Of a stretch of 53,373 nucleotides of DNA, positions 45,895-53,373 are shown piece after piece. The stretch lies in the IMG/VR virus record IMGVR_UViG_3300041964_000194, positions 1 to 53,373 of that record; one strand, 5' to 3'. Made by a program: the position numbers and the translations under genes. Each line of letters opens with the position of its first letter. The stretch's first letter is position 1. The DNA comes from a virus. The notes under the pieces are model-generated. The model searched no databases. It saw nothing but the letters and a program-made list of their open reading frames with translations, and was not told the DNA's origin.

Positions 45895-45984
45895 TTACCT
45901 CTCTCGATCGATTGCTTGGCGGTCTTCGAGAGATTTCAGCTCGGTTGCAAGGGTGTGTAGGGTGACTTGAGTAAGGTCGGACAT
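45895..45984 (-). CDS. Very small protein upstream of primase (29 aa)
   Basis: MSDLTQVTLHTLATELKSLE then DRQAIDRER, ending six bases before the primase ATG. Short helical peptide; it may act as a leader or accessory factor. Weak support beyond tight spacing. Confidence 0.35.
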   Translation of the reverse strand: MSDLTQVTLHTLATELKSLEDRQAIDRER

Positions 45985-46051
45985 GATTAACGTAATCTCC
46001 GGTCTCGATCAATCGGTCTCTAGCTGCTGGGTCAGGTCGGACAGGGATTCA

Positions 46052-46345
46052 TCACGCTGCCACCTCCAGCCATTGAGCAGGGACAGCCAGAACCTCATAC
46101 GCGCAAAACGCCCGACCAATGCTCTCAGGCATGTCGGGCGCAAATACAATCTCGGCAACATCAGCGGCGATCGCGGGGGGCAGAATGCTGAGCGGAATTT
46201 CGTAGCACTCCAGACCGTCTAGGTCTAGCGTTGGCTCAACATCGATCGTGGTGACTGCCCAAAGTAGGGTGCTGAGGCGATCGAACAGGGTGTCTGTTCG
46301 CACAGACGAGTTCGGTTGTAAAGTACCGTTTACAGTTGTTATCAT
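46052..46345 (-). CDS. Hypothetical early protein (97 aa)
   Basis: Intact. MITTVNGTLQPNSSVRTDTL, LDLDGLECYEIPLSILPPAI, AEIVFAPDMPESIGRAF. Acidic, mixed fold, no known domain. First substantial gene of the minus early operon. Confidence 0.5.
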   Translation of the reverse strand: MITTVNGTLQPNSSVRTDTLFDRLSTLLWAVTTIDVEPTLDLDGLECYEIPLSILPPAIAADVAEIVFAPDMPESIGRAFCAYEVLAVPAQWLEVAA

Positions 46346-46368
46346 TGGCTTCTATTGAAATTTGGATG

Positions 46369-46404
46369 GGCGCAGCGGGGTCGAAATCGCTGCGCCTGTT
46401 TTTT
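46369..46404 (+). terminator. Plus-direction intrinsic terminator
   Basis: GGCGCAGCG (46369-46377) pairs with CGCTGCGCC (46388-46396), followed by TGTTTTTT. It would stop plus-strand transcription entering from the left and shields the divergent regulatory region. The stretch to 46569 contains only further short inverted repeats. Confidence 0.6.
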
Positions 46405-46569
46405 GTGGGCTATTGAGTTGTGATGCCTGCCTGCTGACGTGCGGACTCGGTGAGCCGATAAGTCAGCAGATCGTTTGCAGGCGGAAAATACTATTTGGCT
46501 GATGAAGGTATAGGGATTGAGGGATTTTCCCCGTCATCGTTTTTGGCGATCGATTGGGCAGACTCAGGG

Positions 46570-46760
46570 CTAGGAGGCGACGGGTTCGGCAGTCCTAATC
46601 GACGGCAGGTGTTGTTCTTCGCGATCGAGGTACTCGACTAGCGCTCGCTCAACCACGCCGTGCTCGCGCATTCCGCTCAGCCTTGCATAGTCCTTCAACC
46701 GTGCCGCAGTCGTTGGAAGCAGCAGAAGTTGCTTGCGAACAAATCTGTCTGGATGGTCAT
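46570..46760 (-). CDS. Ribbon-helix-helix regulator (frameshifted reading)
   Basis: From ATG 46760 MTIQTDLF, then after one lost base near 46735 RKQLLLLPTTAARLKDYARL, SGMREHGVVERALVEYLDRE and EQHLPSIRTAEPVAS. The second part is a helix-turn-helix of RHH type. About 63 residues. It is divergent from the XRE repressor gene and shares its operator region, like a Cro/CI pair in layout. Confidence 0.5.
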
Positions 46761-46775
46761 TGCTTTTACCAAGGT

Positions 46776-46840
46776 GGTAGTAGTTGCTATCACTAAGAAG
46801 ATAGTAGCACCTACCTACTGTCGGTCAAGCAACTACTACC
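46776..46840 (+). promoter_or_regulatory. Operator region: 12-bp inverted repeats 41 bp apart
   Basis: GGTAGTAGTTGC (46776-46787) and GCAACTACTACC (46829-46840) flank further TAGTAG/CTACTA elements between the divergent starts at 46760 and 46854. Likely binding sites of one or both regulators. Confidence 0.65.
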
Positions 46841-46853
46841 AGGGCTGCATGGT

Positions 46854-47249
46854 ATGACATGTCCTATTGATTGGTATGAATCCTTGATGAATGCTGAGTA
46901 CCGCCAGAGATTGTCTGATGCTGTCAGACGAGCAAGAGGCGATCGCACAATGCGGCGATTCGCCAAAGATCTCGGTGTCTCATACCCAGCGGTACGCAGT
47001 TGGGAAGAAGGCGAAAGTCTGCCAGGGCTGGAAAACCTAGAGGCGATCGCGGGAGCACTGGGTATGTCACTTGAGGAATTCCTTGCGTACCTACGAGACG
47101 AACCCTTGGAAGCCTCTACTCCAAGACCAAAGATTGCTGATGATCTGCTGCCCTTGGTGAAACATTTATCGCCAGATGAGCGCCGTCGTCTGGTGCATCT
47201 GCTTGTTGATCTGCTAGGCAGGGAGCAGGAAACCGATGAAAAAACATAA
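46854..47249 (+). CDS. XRE-family repressor (lysogeny-type)
   Basis: 131 residues. HTH_3 domain at about residues 20-70: TMRRFAKDLGVSYPAVRSWE, EGESLPGLENLEAIAGALGM, LEEFLAYL. C-terminal helices (LPLVKHLSPDERRRLVHLLV) could dimerise. An internal ATG at 46887 is an alternative start. No peptidase domain is present, so it is not a LexA-type cleavable repressor. It sits across an operator from a divergent RHH gene and upstream of int-distal cargo. Confidence 0.8.
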   Translation: MTCPIDWYESLMNAEYRQRLSDAVRRARGDRTMRRFAKDLGVSYPAVRSWEEGESLPGLENLEAIAGALGMSLEEFLAYLRDEPLEASTPRPKIADDLLPLVKHLSPDERRRLVHLLVDLLGREQETDEKT

Positions 47250-47368
47250 GCCAAAACGAGCCAAGAGTAGGCACAGCCCGATCGCCTACCCAATTCCCTA
47301 ACGGTTAGGGATTCTGGCTTTGTCCGGCAGCTAGCGAACTTAGGCCAAAATGAATTCAGAACATCAGC

Positions 47369-47393
47369 GCCCCGCCTCGTCGTGGGGCTTTTT
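47369..47393 (+). terminator. Terminator after repressor
   Basis: GCCCC (47369-47373) pairs with GGGGC (47384-47388), then TTTTT. A further palindrome CCCTAAC-G-GTTAGGG lies just upstream near 47297. Confidence 0.7.
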
Positions 47394-47472
47394 CATGCAA
47401 TCTTTGCAGAGCTGATCTGTGGAAGTTTACGAATCGCTGAGGACAGTGAGATCGATGTTCTGACTCCCCCTC

Positions 47473-47814
47473 ATGAAACTCAAAGCTCTGCTTGGAGCGA
47501 TCGCGCTGCTGCCCGCCTGCTCTACAGCGCCGACATCTAAACAGAGTTGCCACACGCTCTCACTGCATTTCAAACGCGGAGCCACTGCAATGAGCCAATC
47601 TAATCGGCCTCCACAAAATCCCAGCCTCGTTGAACTTCGATTGATGCGACAGGAGCTTGCAAAACTTCGAGAAGAAGTCGCTGCATTTCGCGCCGAACTC
47701 GGCAGCAAAAAGCCGCCCGACATCACAGACCAGGTAGCCAGAGGCGTTGTCTTGGCTGGAGTTTTCTGGTTTGCGCTGATTTTCCTCTTTCAGGCTCTAT
47801 TCGCCCGACTGTGA
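47473..47814 (+). CDS. Small membrane protein, possible lipoprotein N-terminus
   Basis: The open frame from ATG 47473 has a signal-like start with a lipobox (MKLKALLGAIALLPAC) and runs without stop into MSQSNRPPQNPSLVELRLMR (ATG 47590), a coiled coil (ELAKLREEVAAFRAEL) and a C-terminal transmembrane segment (VVLAGVFWFALIFLFQALFA). Either one 113-residue protein or a 74-residue C-tail-anchored protein starting at 47590, before which a GGAG is present. Function unknown. Confidence 0.5.
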   Translation: MKLKALLGAIALLPACSTAPTSKQSCHTLSLHFKRGATAMSQSNRPPQNPSLVELRLMRQELAKLREEVAAFRAELGSKKPPDITDQVARGVVLAGVFWFALIFLFQALFARL

Positions 47815-47938
47815 GCGAATCGAAATCTCGATCGAGCTGTATTAGTCGATAAAATGCTACCTTTCGACGAAGCATTCTAGATCTTGGCAGCAAAACTCAT
47901 AGACTTTCTAGAAAGCAAAAATCTTTCATTTAAAGAGC

Positions 47939-49233
47939 ATGACTAATCAACCTTCTCAGCTAGATTTGTTTGGCTCGTCTGATGATAGCGAAAACTTCTT
48001 CAATCGCAAACAAAACTGGTCAATCATTAAACATCGCGTCATGCTGAGATATATTCAGTCGTTTTGTTACAACTTGGGTGGAGACAGCGAGTACCAATCT
48101 AAAACGCTGAACTATGTTGATGGATTTGCAGGTGAGGGACGGTATGAACAGGGAATTGGTATTGAGGAATTTGTAGATAAATCTAGTTTTTGGCAGCGGT
48201 ACGAGCATCGTTTTTCAAACACAGATGGCTCCCCTTTGATTGCCTTGCGATGCGCCAAAATCTTTCAGGATGAAGATCGAGTCAATTTGCGCTGCTTCTT
48301 TGCAGAAGCAGGAAAAAAAGAATACCCAAAATTAGTTGATAATTGTGCTTCTGTAGGGCAGGTTTGGAGTACAAATTTATGAGAGACAAACATTTGCCAA
48401 GACCTTGCCACAAATTATGAAAGATCTGCATGGATATCCAACTCTATTTTTCCTAGATTCCTATGGAGTCAAGGGAGTCGATTTTGAGCAGATGTGTTTG
48501 ATTGGTGACTATTTGAGCCAGTACAAGGTGAATTATTTGTGCTGTTTCACAATCGAACTGTAGCCGTGATGCAGGCTATTTCACTCAAAATCTGAAAAGC
48601 CGCGCATGATCCAAGCCGCCCAAACTTGTATGGGTCATCTGACCAAGCATTTAGGTGTAGATTCAGATCGTGATTGGCAACCACAAATGGTTGACACTTA
48701 AAGATCAGCCACAACAATTTGAGCGCTGGGCATTGCGCTACCTCAAAACAAGACTTCGGCGGGAGAGCCAGTTCAAGGGAGCTGCTAGCTTTGAGATTAA
48801 AGAGACTTATAACGAAACCCGACCTCAATACAGCATTTTAGTGTGCAGCAATCATCCAAAGAGGCGTTTGGGGAATTTCTAAATGAGTTTCGTCGCAGAT
48901 GAGAATCGATTGTTATATCATCAGGTCGATAAATCAGGACGGATCGCCAGTTTCTTGAGCGGGAATGGAATCGCGAAGTTAAAGAGCGAGTTGAACAATA
49001 GAGCCTGAAGTTAGAGCAGCATTAAAGCGAGTTAATCAAGGCTGGAGCCACTCAAAGAGGTTATCACTTTAGTTATTATAGAAATGATTTTGCTTGACTA
49101 TGATTTAGGCTATTTAAAGCGAACTCAATACAAAGAAATCATTCTTAATTTATACCAAGAAGGCATAATACAGGCTCAAAAACTAAATAAAAAAGGTGAT
49201 TTAACCCTTGAAAGTTTAATCAGAATAATATAA
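47939..49233 (+). CDS. tcmP: Three-Cys-motif partner protein TcmP (frameshifted reading)
   Basis: About 430 residues with several shifts after 48360. Family features are SIIKHRVMLRYIQSFCYNLG, LNYVDGFAGEGRYEQG, DGSPLIALRCAKIF, LRCFFAEAGKKEYPKLV, LFFLDSYGVKGVDFEQM and the C-terminal DYDLGYLKRTQYKEIILNLY. The DGFAGEG motif recalls class I methyltransferases. TcmP is known to co-occur with the DUF5131 three-Cys protein, which is the next gene here. AT-rich compared with the phage genes. Confidence 0.8.
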
Positions 49234-49270
49234 GATTTAAAGTTTAAACAGTTTATTATCTGGGACTGTT

Positions 49271-50022
49271 ATGTCGGCACTTTCAGCGATCGAGTGGACT
49301 GAATCTACTTGGAACCCTACAACAGGCTGTAATAAAATCAGTCCAGGATGTACGCATTGCTACGCTGAAAGATTTGCTGAAAGATTTCGAGGAGTTCCTG
49401 GGCATCCCTATGAACAAGGATTTGATATCCGTCTTTGGCCTGATCGATTAACAATGCCACTGACTTGGAAAAAACCACGCTTAGTTTTTGTAAACTCGAT
49501 GAGTGATCTTTTTCATCCTGAGATTCCAGATGAGTTTATTAAAGCGGTATTTTCTATGATGCAGCAAGCACATTGGCATCAATTTCAGGTACTTACAAAA
49601 CGCCCTGAACGAATGCTTGAAATTGCTAAACAGATAGACAAGCTCTGCTAATGTTTGGGCTGGTGTGAGCGTAGAATCCCAAGCTTGGGCTTGGCGCGTT
49701 GATGTCTTAAGAGAGATTCCTGCTCAAATCCGGTTTCTGTCTTGTGAACCGCTGCTGGGAGATTTAAAGCTTCTGTTGGATGATATTCACTGGGTCATTG
49801 TTGGAGGCGAATCTGGTAATGGCGCAAGGCCAATGCAGGCAGAAATGGGTCAGAAACATTCGAGAGCAGTGCATCAGCGCCAAAGTTCCCTTTTTCTTCA
49901 AGCAGTGGGGCGGAGTGCAGAAGAAGCGGAACGGACGAACACTTGACGATAGAACTTGGGATGACTTTCCTCAATTTGGTGCAGCCCGCTGCTCAATCAA
50001 ACAGATAGCATTACCACTGTGA
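49271..50022 (+). CDS. DUF5131 / phage Gp37-Gp68 three-Cys-motif protein (frameshifted reading)
   Basis: About 250 residues, shifts near 49645 and 49845. [20 protein letters not shown] followed by [15 protein letters not shown] gives the three-Cys cluster [11 protein letters not shown], similar to radical-SAM-type iron-sulfur sites. Later parts are [70 protein letters not shown] and FKQWGG. Partner of TcmP (37 bp upstream). The enzymatic role is unproven. Confidence 0.85.
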
Positions 50023-50050
50023 GTAAGGTCTGCGTTTTACAGCCTTACTC
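50021..50050 (+). terminator. Hairpin at the end of the TcmP/DUF5131 pair
   Basis: GAGTAAGG (50021-50028) pairs with CCTTACTC (50043-50050), followed by AAAACTTATC. It starts at the stop codon of the DUF5131 gene; no T run, so a weak terminator. Confidence 0.4.
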
Positions 50051-50152
50051 AAAACTTATCCTCTAGGGGCAGGTTCTACAAAGCTCCGCACTGCTTGGGC
50101 TCTCACACAAAAAACAATTGCAACCGTGAGCGATGGGGTTTTTGATGCTTGT

Positions 50153-50174
50153 GTTTAGACGATCGCGTCTAAAC
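50153..50174 (+). repeat. Short inverted repeat in intergenic DNA
   Basis: GTTTAGACG-ATCG-CGTCTAAAC, a perfect 9-bp stem with a 4-nt loop. It lies between convergent genes, so it may be a bidirectional terminator. Nothing else is visible between 50051 and 50275. Confidence 0.4.
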
Positions 50175-50275
50175 AGCTTTCGTCTTAGCTCGTTGTCTAA
50201 ATCGTTTCAAAATCAATAACTTCAGATTTTTTCGCTGCCTCCAGATTTCATTAACGATGTTAGTGAGGGGTGGAA

Positions 50276-50673
50276 TTACAAGCAGCATGTACTGTCCCAC
50301 AGTGTTGCTCTTGTTGCTTGCAACTTCAAGGCGGCTGGCATTTGCTCAGAGAAATCTTTCCAGTCAGCCCTGACCCAGAAAACATCGTTGTCAACCACAA
50401 TCAGTTGCTTGTTTCTGAGTGTGTCATCCAGGCCGCTGTCATCTAGAAATTTAATAATCTTTCTCACTGTTTGAAGCGAGGCTTCTTGCCGCAGATTCTT
50501 GATTGCTCGAATTTCGAGGATTTGCTCCCAAGCGTAAAGCACTGTTGGCTTAGAAGTCGCTCAATCCTCTCAGGTATAACTAGCCCCACTCGCTCTAAAT
50601 ACTGCAATCGATTAGACGTTGTTTCTGTAAGGGCTAGGGTTTCACGCCTTGTGAATCCCTCGATAAGACTCAT
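50276..50673 (-). CDS. MerR-like HTH protein (frameshifted reading)
   Basis: About 132 residues. MSLIEGFTRRETLALTETTS, NRLQYLERVGLVIPERI then, after a shift near 50540, VLYAWEQILEIRAIKNLRQE, LQTVRKIIKFLDDSGLDDTL and VVDNDVFWVRADWKDFSEQM. The N-terminal winged HTH with a dimer helix is of MerR type, and the C-terminus resembles cyanobacterial proteins that pair with DUF433-like toxins. Monocistronic. Confidence 0.6.
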
Positions 50674-50820
50674 AGCCAGCTCCTCTTGTAAGGTGTACGA
50701 GCCTACCGATTGTATTCCTTAATAAAACTTATGTCACTGAGAGCATGATTTTTAAAGTTTTTAAGAAGCCTACGTATTCTTTCTGATGATATTTAGAATA
50801 CTCACCTTTACCTTTAAAAG

Positions 50821-50854
50821 CACATGAGCCAGAGATAGCGCTCTGGCTCATGTG
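50821..50854 (+). promoter_or_regulatory. 14-bp perfect hairpin upstream of small basic protein gene
   Basis: CACATGAGCCAGAG (50821-50834) pairs exactly with CTCTGGCTCATGTG (50841-50854); 6-nt loop. It ends 31 bp before ATG 50886. No T run on the plus strand; CTTTT follows on the minus strand. Confidence 0.5.
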
Positions 50855-50885
50855 TAAATCTACTGCCTAGAAGGAGGCATATCTC

Positions 50886-51017
50886 ATGAGCAAACAACGT
50901 AGAACAAGTGCTGGAGCAGCTAAAGCCGCTTCTCAAGTTCTCCGTAGCAAGACCGCTAGCAAGGCCGCTAAAAAAGCGGCTGGCTCTGCGCTCTCGCAGC
51001 GTGCTCCTAAAAAGTAG
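50886..51017 (+). CDS. Small basic Ala/Lys-rich protein (43 aa)
   Basis: Strong AAGGAGG eight bases before the ATG. MSKQRRTSAGAAKAASQVLR and SKTASKAAKKAAGSALSQRA show imperfect SKxASKAA-type repeats, ending PKK. This is a known type of tiny basic protein of unknown role in many bacteria; it could bind nucleic acid. It is flanked by a large hairpin upstream and an intrinsic terminator downstream, so it is its own transcription unit. Confidence 0.7.
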   Translation: MSKQRRTSAGAAKAASQVLRSKTASKAAKKAAGSALSQRAPKK

Positions 51018-51085
51018 AATCCCTATTCTACTCGAAGCGAAACCCTTCTAGCACCTAGTCTTTAGTTGCTAGAGGCTGTTACGAC

Positions 51086-51120
51086 AAACCCTCCTGAAAC
51101 TCAAAACTTGGGAGGGTTTT
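51086..51120 (+). terminator. Terminator after small basic protein
   Basis: AAACCCTCC (51086-51094) pairs with GGAGGGTTT (51111-51119), ending in TTTT. Confidence 0.75.
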
Positions 51121-51185
51121 ACCCCAAATGGTTTACCCGTTCATCCAGGTAAGTGTCAGCTGCAAGTATTTTAGGAGAACTAAAA

Positions 51186-51449
51186 GTGGATGTCCAACTA
51201 GCTCATCTTCGGGTTCAGGGTATCAATTTTGCCGTTTTTGATGCAGATGCTCGTTCTGGCCTGGATAGTGATAGAGCAAAATTGTTGCAGCAACTAACTG
51301 TCGCAGCCCGTGGCGCTGGCTTGAAAATTGACAAATCTGCTTTGGCTTACAGCAGGGCAGGAAGGCGTGAATACTACGGAACCAAGGATCTTGTTCGATA
51401 TTTAGCAAACAATGGAGTATCTCATTGGAATCACACAATCACCACTTAG
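51186..51449 (+). CDS. Small hypothetical protein (87 aa)
   Basis: GTG 51186 is chosen because AGGAG lies eight bases upstream at 51173-51177; a longer frame begins at 51153 without a site. VDVQLAHLRVQGINFAVFDA, DSDRAKLLQQLTVAARGAGL, LAYSRAGRREYYGTKDLVRY and a short end. Alpha/beta, compact, no catalytic motif I can name. Its own terminator follows. Confidence 0.6.
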   Translation: MDVQLAHLRVQGINFAVFDADARSGLDSDRAKLLQQLTVAARGAGLKIDKSALAYSRAGRREYYGTKDLVRYLANNGVSHWNHTITT

Positions 51450-51462
51450 AATAAGAACCCCA

Positions 51463-51491
51463 AAGCCCGATCGAAATGCTCGATCGGGCTT
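51463..51491 (+). terminator. Terminator, 12-bp stem
   Basis: AAGCCCGATCGA (51463-51474) pairs with TCGATCGGGCTT (51480-51491); loop AATGC; T-rich sequence follows on both sides. From 51500 to 51680 I see no gene. Confidence 0.75.
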
Positions 51492-51680
51492 GTTATTTTG
51501 TTGATTGAAGTAGAAGTAGTGGCAGTAGTTTTCCAAGCTTTAACCGTGCGACGCTGAAGCGCTGGCGTTAGATTCAGCAGGAGCTTGAGGCTGCTTGAAC
51601 CGCTGTGGGGAGAGGCTAGCACGGGAGCATCAATCCCTATCCCAAAGTGCCTTGTGTGGGGCTGAAGGCAGCCCCCAATC

Positions 51681-52333
51681 CTACCTAGCGACCGCTGCCG
51701 CGATAGAGCGAGGGTTGTCTGGCTGCGTAGTCTGTGCGCTGCCCTGCTCAGTGGCGATCGCGCCCGGAGCAAGCGTGGCGATGGCGATCGCAGCCACAGC
51801 CAATCCAGCAGTCCACTGACTCAACCGACCACCGTTAGCCCGCTCGACTGGGTTGCGAGCCAACTTCAGCAGTGCCTTTGCCGCTTCGGTGTAGCTGGGA
51901 TGCCGCACGCCATCGTTGTGAGGTTGGCGATCGACGTTCGTCACAATCCAGCCGCTGACTGACAGCTCGATCCGTCCCAAGAATTTGCGGTAGGGAGACT
52001 GCACAGAGACATCCCAAACGGCGCGATCGGTTTGGATGAGGCCAAACAGCGTTGCTCCTTCCCAGTGGTAGCTAGGCGGCAGAGCGCGATCGACCAATCC
52101 CAGTTCAAGAGCTGGCTGCATCGTGTCTGCGAAGCCTGCGATCTCAATCTCGCAGGTGTCGCTTGCGGGTTCGTTGCCGAGCGTGATCTGGTCGAACTGG
52201 CAGCAGCGCCCAACATTGGGAGTGCGATCGGACGGCTGCCAGAAGGGGCAGTTTGCACAGGTGCGGGCGATTCGAATTTCGCGAAAGTGTTGATACCATT
52301 TGATGAAGACCTCGTAAGGGTTGTACAGAGGCG
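51681..52333 (-). CDS. Zinc-ribbon protein with C-terminal membrane segment (start unresolved)
   Basis: Minus-strand frame PLYNPYEVFIKWYQHFREIR, IARTCANCPFWQ, VGRCCQFDQITLG, ASDTCEIEIAGFADTM continues as ALELGLVDRALPPSYHWEGA and KFLGRIELSVSGWIVTNVDR, ending with a hydrophobic stretch WTAGLAVAAIAIATLAPGAI. Cys in CANC and RCCQF suggest metal binding. No ATG lies upstream in this frame, so the start is lost, probably by an indel near 52340-52390. About 217 residues. Function unknown. Confidence 0.55.
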
Positions 52334-52416
52334 ATCGCGAGAGCTGTCCAGGCGTAGCGATCGCTTTTGTTTTGGGTAGGTGCGGTTGATTGCCTCACCT
52401 AAACTAATATTACTAC

Positions 52417-52478
52417 ACACCTACACACATCAACAAGTATGTGTACTATGAACTCAGGTAAAGTTTATGTGTAGGTGT
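52417..52478 (+). promoter_or_regulatory. Operator: 11-bp inverted repeats 40 bp apart
   Basis: ACACCTACACA (52417-52427) and TGTGTAGGTGT (52468-52478), the second ending 4 bp before ATG 52483. Spacing matches the 41-bp spacer of the 46776-46840 operator. Confidence 0.6.
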
Positions 52479-52482
52479 TGAT

Positions 52483-52710
52483 ATGGTCAGAGTCTTGTCG
52501 AAAGATTACCGAGTGAAGCCGGGTGCGTGGGGCGAGAGCAAGCAGCGCGTTCAAATTATGTTGACTCCGACTGCGATCGAGCGTGTCGATGCCCTTGCGG
52601 AGACAATGCAGCTTACTCGCGCCGAAGTGATTGAGAGATTAATTCGCTCTGACTGTCTTGACGCTGAAACCCTTCTATCTATCGATGGCGGAGATCTAGG
52701 CTTGTCATGA
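52483..52710 (+). CDS. CopG/RHH-type DNA-binding protein (75 aa)
   Basis: RVQIMLTPTAIERVDALAET followed by MQLTRAEVIERLIRSDCL is a typical beta-helix-helix ribbon-helix-helix unit. The inverted repeat just before its start is a likely autoregulatory operator. It is coupled to the next gene by an ATGA overlap. Confidence 0.75.
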   Translation: MVRVLSKDYRVKPGAWGESKQRVQIMLTPTAIERVDALAETMQLTRAEVIERLIRSDCLDAETLLSIDGGDLGLS

Positions 52711-53024
52711 CCCCATCTGAACCCTCTAGACTCGATCGCATCGAAGCACTGCTGGGCGCACTAGCCGATCGCCAGGAAGGCACCCAGCGGCAGCTTGACC
52801 AATCGATCACCGCCTCAAATGCCCGCACCGAGACGATATTTCTGGCGATTCAGCAGGTTGTTGAACAGCAGCAAGCGGCGCAAGCAGACTTTCGCGCCAG
52901 TATCACCGATGTCATGCAGATGCTCACGCTCCAGGCCGAGCAAATTGCTGAGATGCAGTCTGAAGTTCGCGGACTGCAAACAGAAAGTCGCCGAATTCTC
53001 GATGTTTTGCAAAACAGAGCCTGA
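52707..53024 (+). CDS. Coiled-coil protein (105 aa)
   Basis: ATGA-coupled to the RHH gene. Nearly all heptad repeat: LDRIEALLGALADRQEGTQR, QVVEQQQAAQADFRASITDV, MLTLQAEQIAEMQSEVRGLQ. No membrane segment. Probably forms a complex or acts with the RHH protein; the pair resembles small regulatory modules of cyanobacterial mobile DNA. Confidence 0.6.
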   Translation: MTPSEPSRLDRIEALLGALADRQEGTQRQLDQSITASNARTETIFLAIQQVVEQQQAAQADFRASITDVMQMLTLQAEQIAEMQSEVRGLQTESRRILDVLQNRA

Positions 53025-53071
53025 CGAGCGCGAGTGATGGCGGCTGGCGATCGTCGTATTCCATTGGTATA

Positions 53072-53127
53072 CACAAAACATGAACCCCGCGATCGAGCTG
53101 AGGCGATCGCGGGGTTCATGTTTTGTG
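53072..53127 (+). terminator. Bidirectional terminator with 24-bp perfect stem
   Basis: Arms 53072-53095 and 53104-53127 are exact reverse complements; 8-nt loop AGCTGAGG; the outer ends are CACAAAACAT and ATGTTTTGTG, giving T-rich flanks both ways. It lies between convergent genes ending at 53024 and 53137. Confidence 0.8.
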
Positions 53128-53136
53128 GCGTGAAAG

Positions 53137-53373
53137 CTATTCGCTGCCGTCTCTGAGCCACTGCTCAATCAGTTCGTCCAGCGTAAGCCCTTGGTATTTT
53201 GCGATCGCCTCCAGCTCTCTCTCGATTTCTGGCCAGTTCGCTTCGATTCGGTTTTGCACAATATTCGCTGCCAGTGTTGCGCGGGTCGTGCCCTTAAGTT
53301 TTGCCCACAACACTAACTTGCGGTGATACCAGTCTGGCAGTCCGATCGTAAAGCGAACCATGAGATTTTCCAT
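53137..53373 (-). CDS. Putative RHH-like DNA-binding protein (78 aa)
   Basis: Ends the window at its ATG (an internal ATG at residue 5 is also possible). MVRFTIGLPDWYHRKLVLWA, KGTTRATLAANIVQNRIEA and a helical end (YQGLTLDELIEQWLRDGSE). The beta-strand RFTIGLPDWYHRKL followed by helices fits a ribbon-helix-helix fold. No operator can be seen because the upstream DNA is outside the window. Confidence 0.55.
   Translation of the reverse strand: MENLMVRFTIGLPDWYHRKLVLWAKLKGTTRATLAANIVQNRIEANWPEIERELEAIAKYQGLTLDELIEQWLRDGSE

Overview
The window is phage DNA in a cyanobacterial background. The octamer GCGATCGC and its core CGATCG (the HIP1 palindrome typical of cyanobacterial chromosomes) recur throughout the phage genes, and the small accessory proteins are of cyanobacterial type. 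No rRNA, CRISPR array or metabolic gene is present. I read it as one temperate siphovirus-like element, about 53 kb, carrying AT-rich cargo islands.

Layout: 0-2 kb holds small membrane and coiled-coil proteins, a XerC/D-like recombinase and HU. From 2.2 to 30.9 kb the plus strand carries the late cassette: small and large terminase, portal, scaffold, capsid proteins, tail fibres, a lysozyme split by an IS630 element, a large MuF-kinase-like-ADP-ribosyltransferase protein, neck and tail-tube proteins, a 4.2 kb tape measure, and the hub/baseplate/lectin genes. From 31 to 36.9 kb there is a decayed cargo island (OLD-type AAA/TOPRIM nuclease, a regulated small-gene operon, a dead TnpB element) sitting inside a second copy of the last late gene. 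From 37 to 40.3 kb there is an intact AT-rich stress/defence-like island (RelA/SpoT-type synthetase plus a HEPN-like partner, and a DUF488/dual-OB operon). From 40.5 to 42.2 kb come a tRNA 3' fragment, paired integrase arm-type repeats and the integrase. From 42.2 to 46 kb the minus-strand early operon includes an excisionase-like gene, an ASCH protein and a VapE-type primase-helicase. From 46.5 to 53.4 kb lie the repressor switch, a TcmP/DUF5131 pair, and several ribbon-helix-helix or small basic proteins, separated by strong terminators.

The order packaging-head-tail-cargo-att-int-xis-early-repressor is the order of a circular (vegetative) temperate phage map, with the att site between cargo and integrase. 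This suggests an extrachromosomal or circularly permuted genome, or a tandem lysogen, rather than a simple integrated prophage.

Many genes read in two or more frames joined by single-base indels. In at least three genes two indels compensate each other inside a conserved domain, so much of this may be sequencing error and not decay. Spans given for such genes are my reconstructions. Late genes show a recurrent leader, GTAGGAACG followed in several cases by a hairpin and then the start codon, which I consider the most novel cis-element here. The strongest gene-level novelty is the MuF fusion protein and the regulated divergent cassette beside it.
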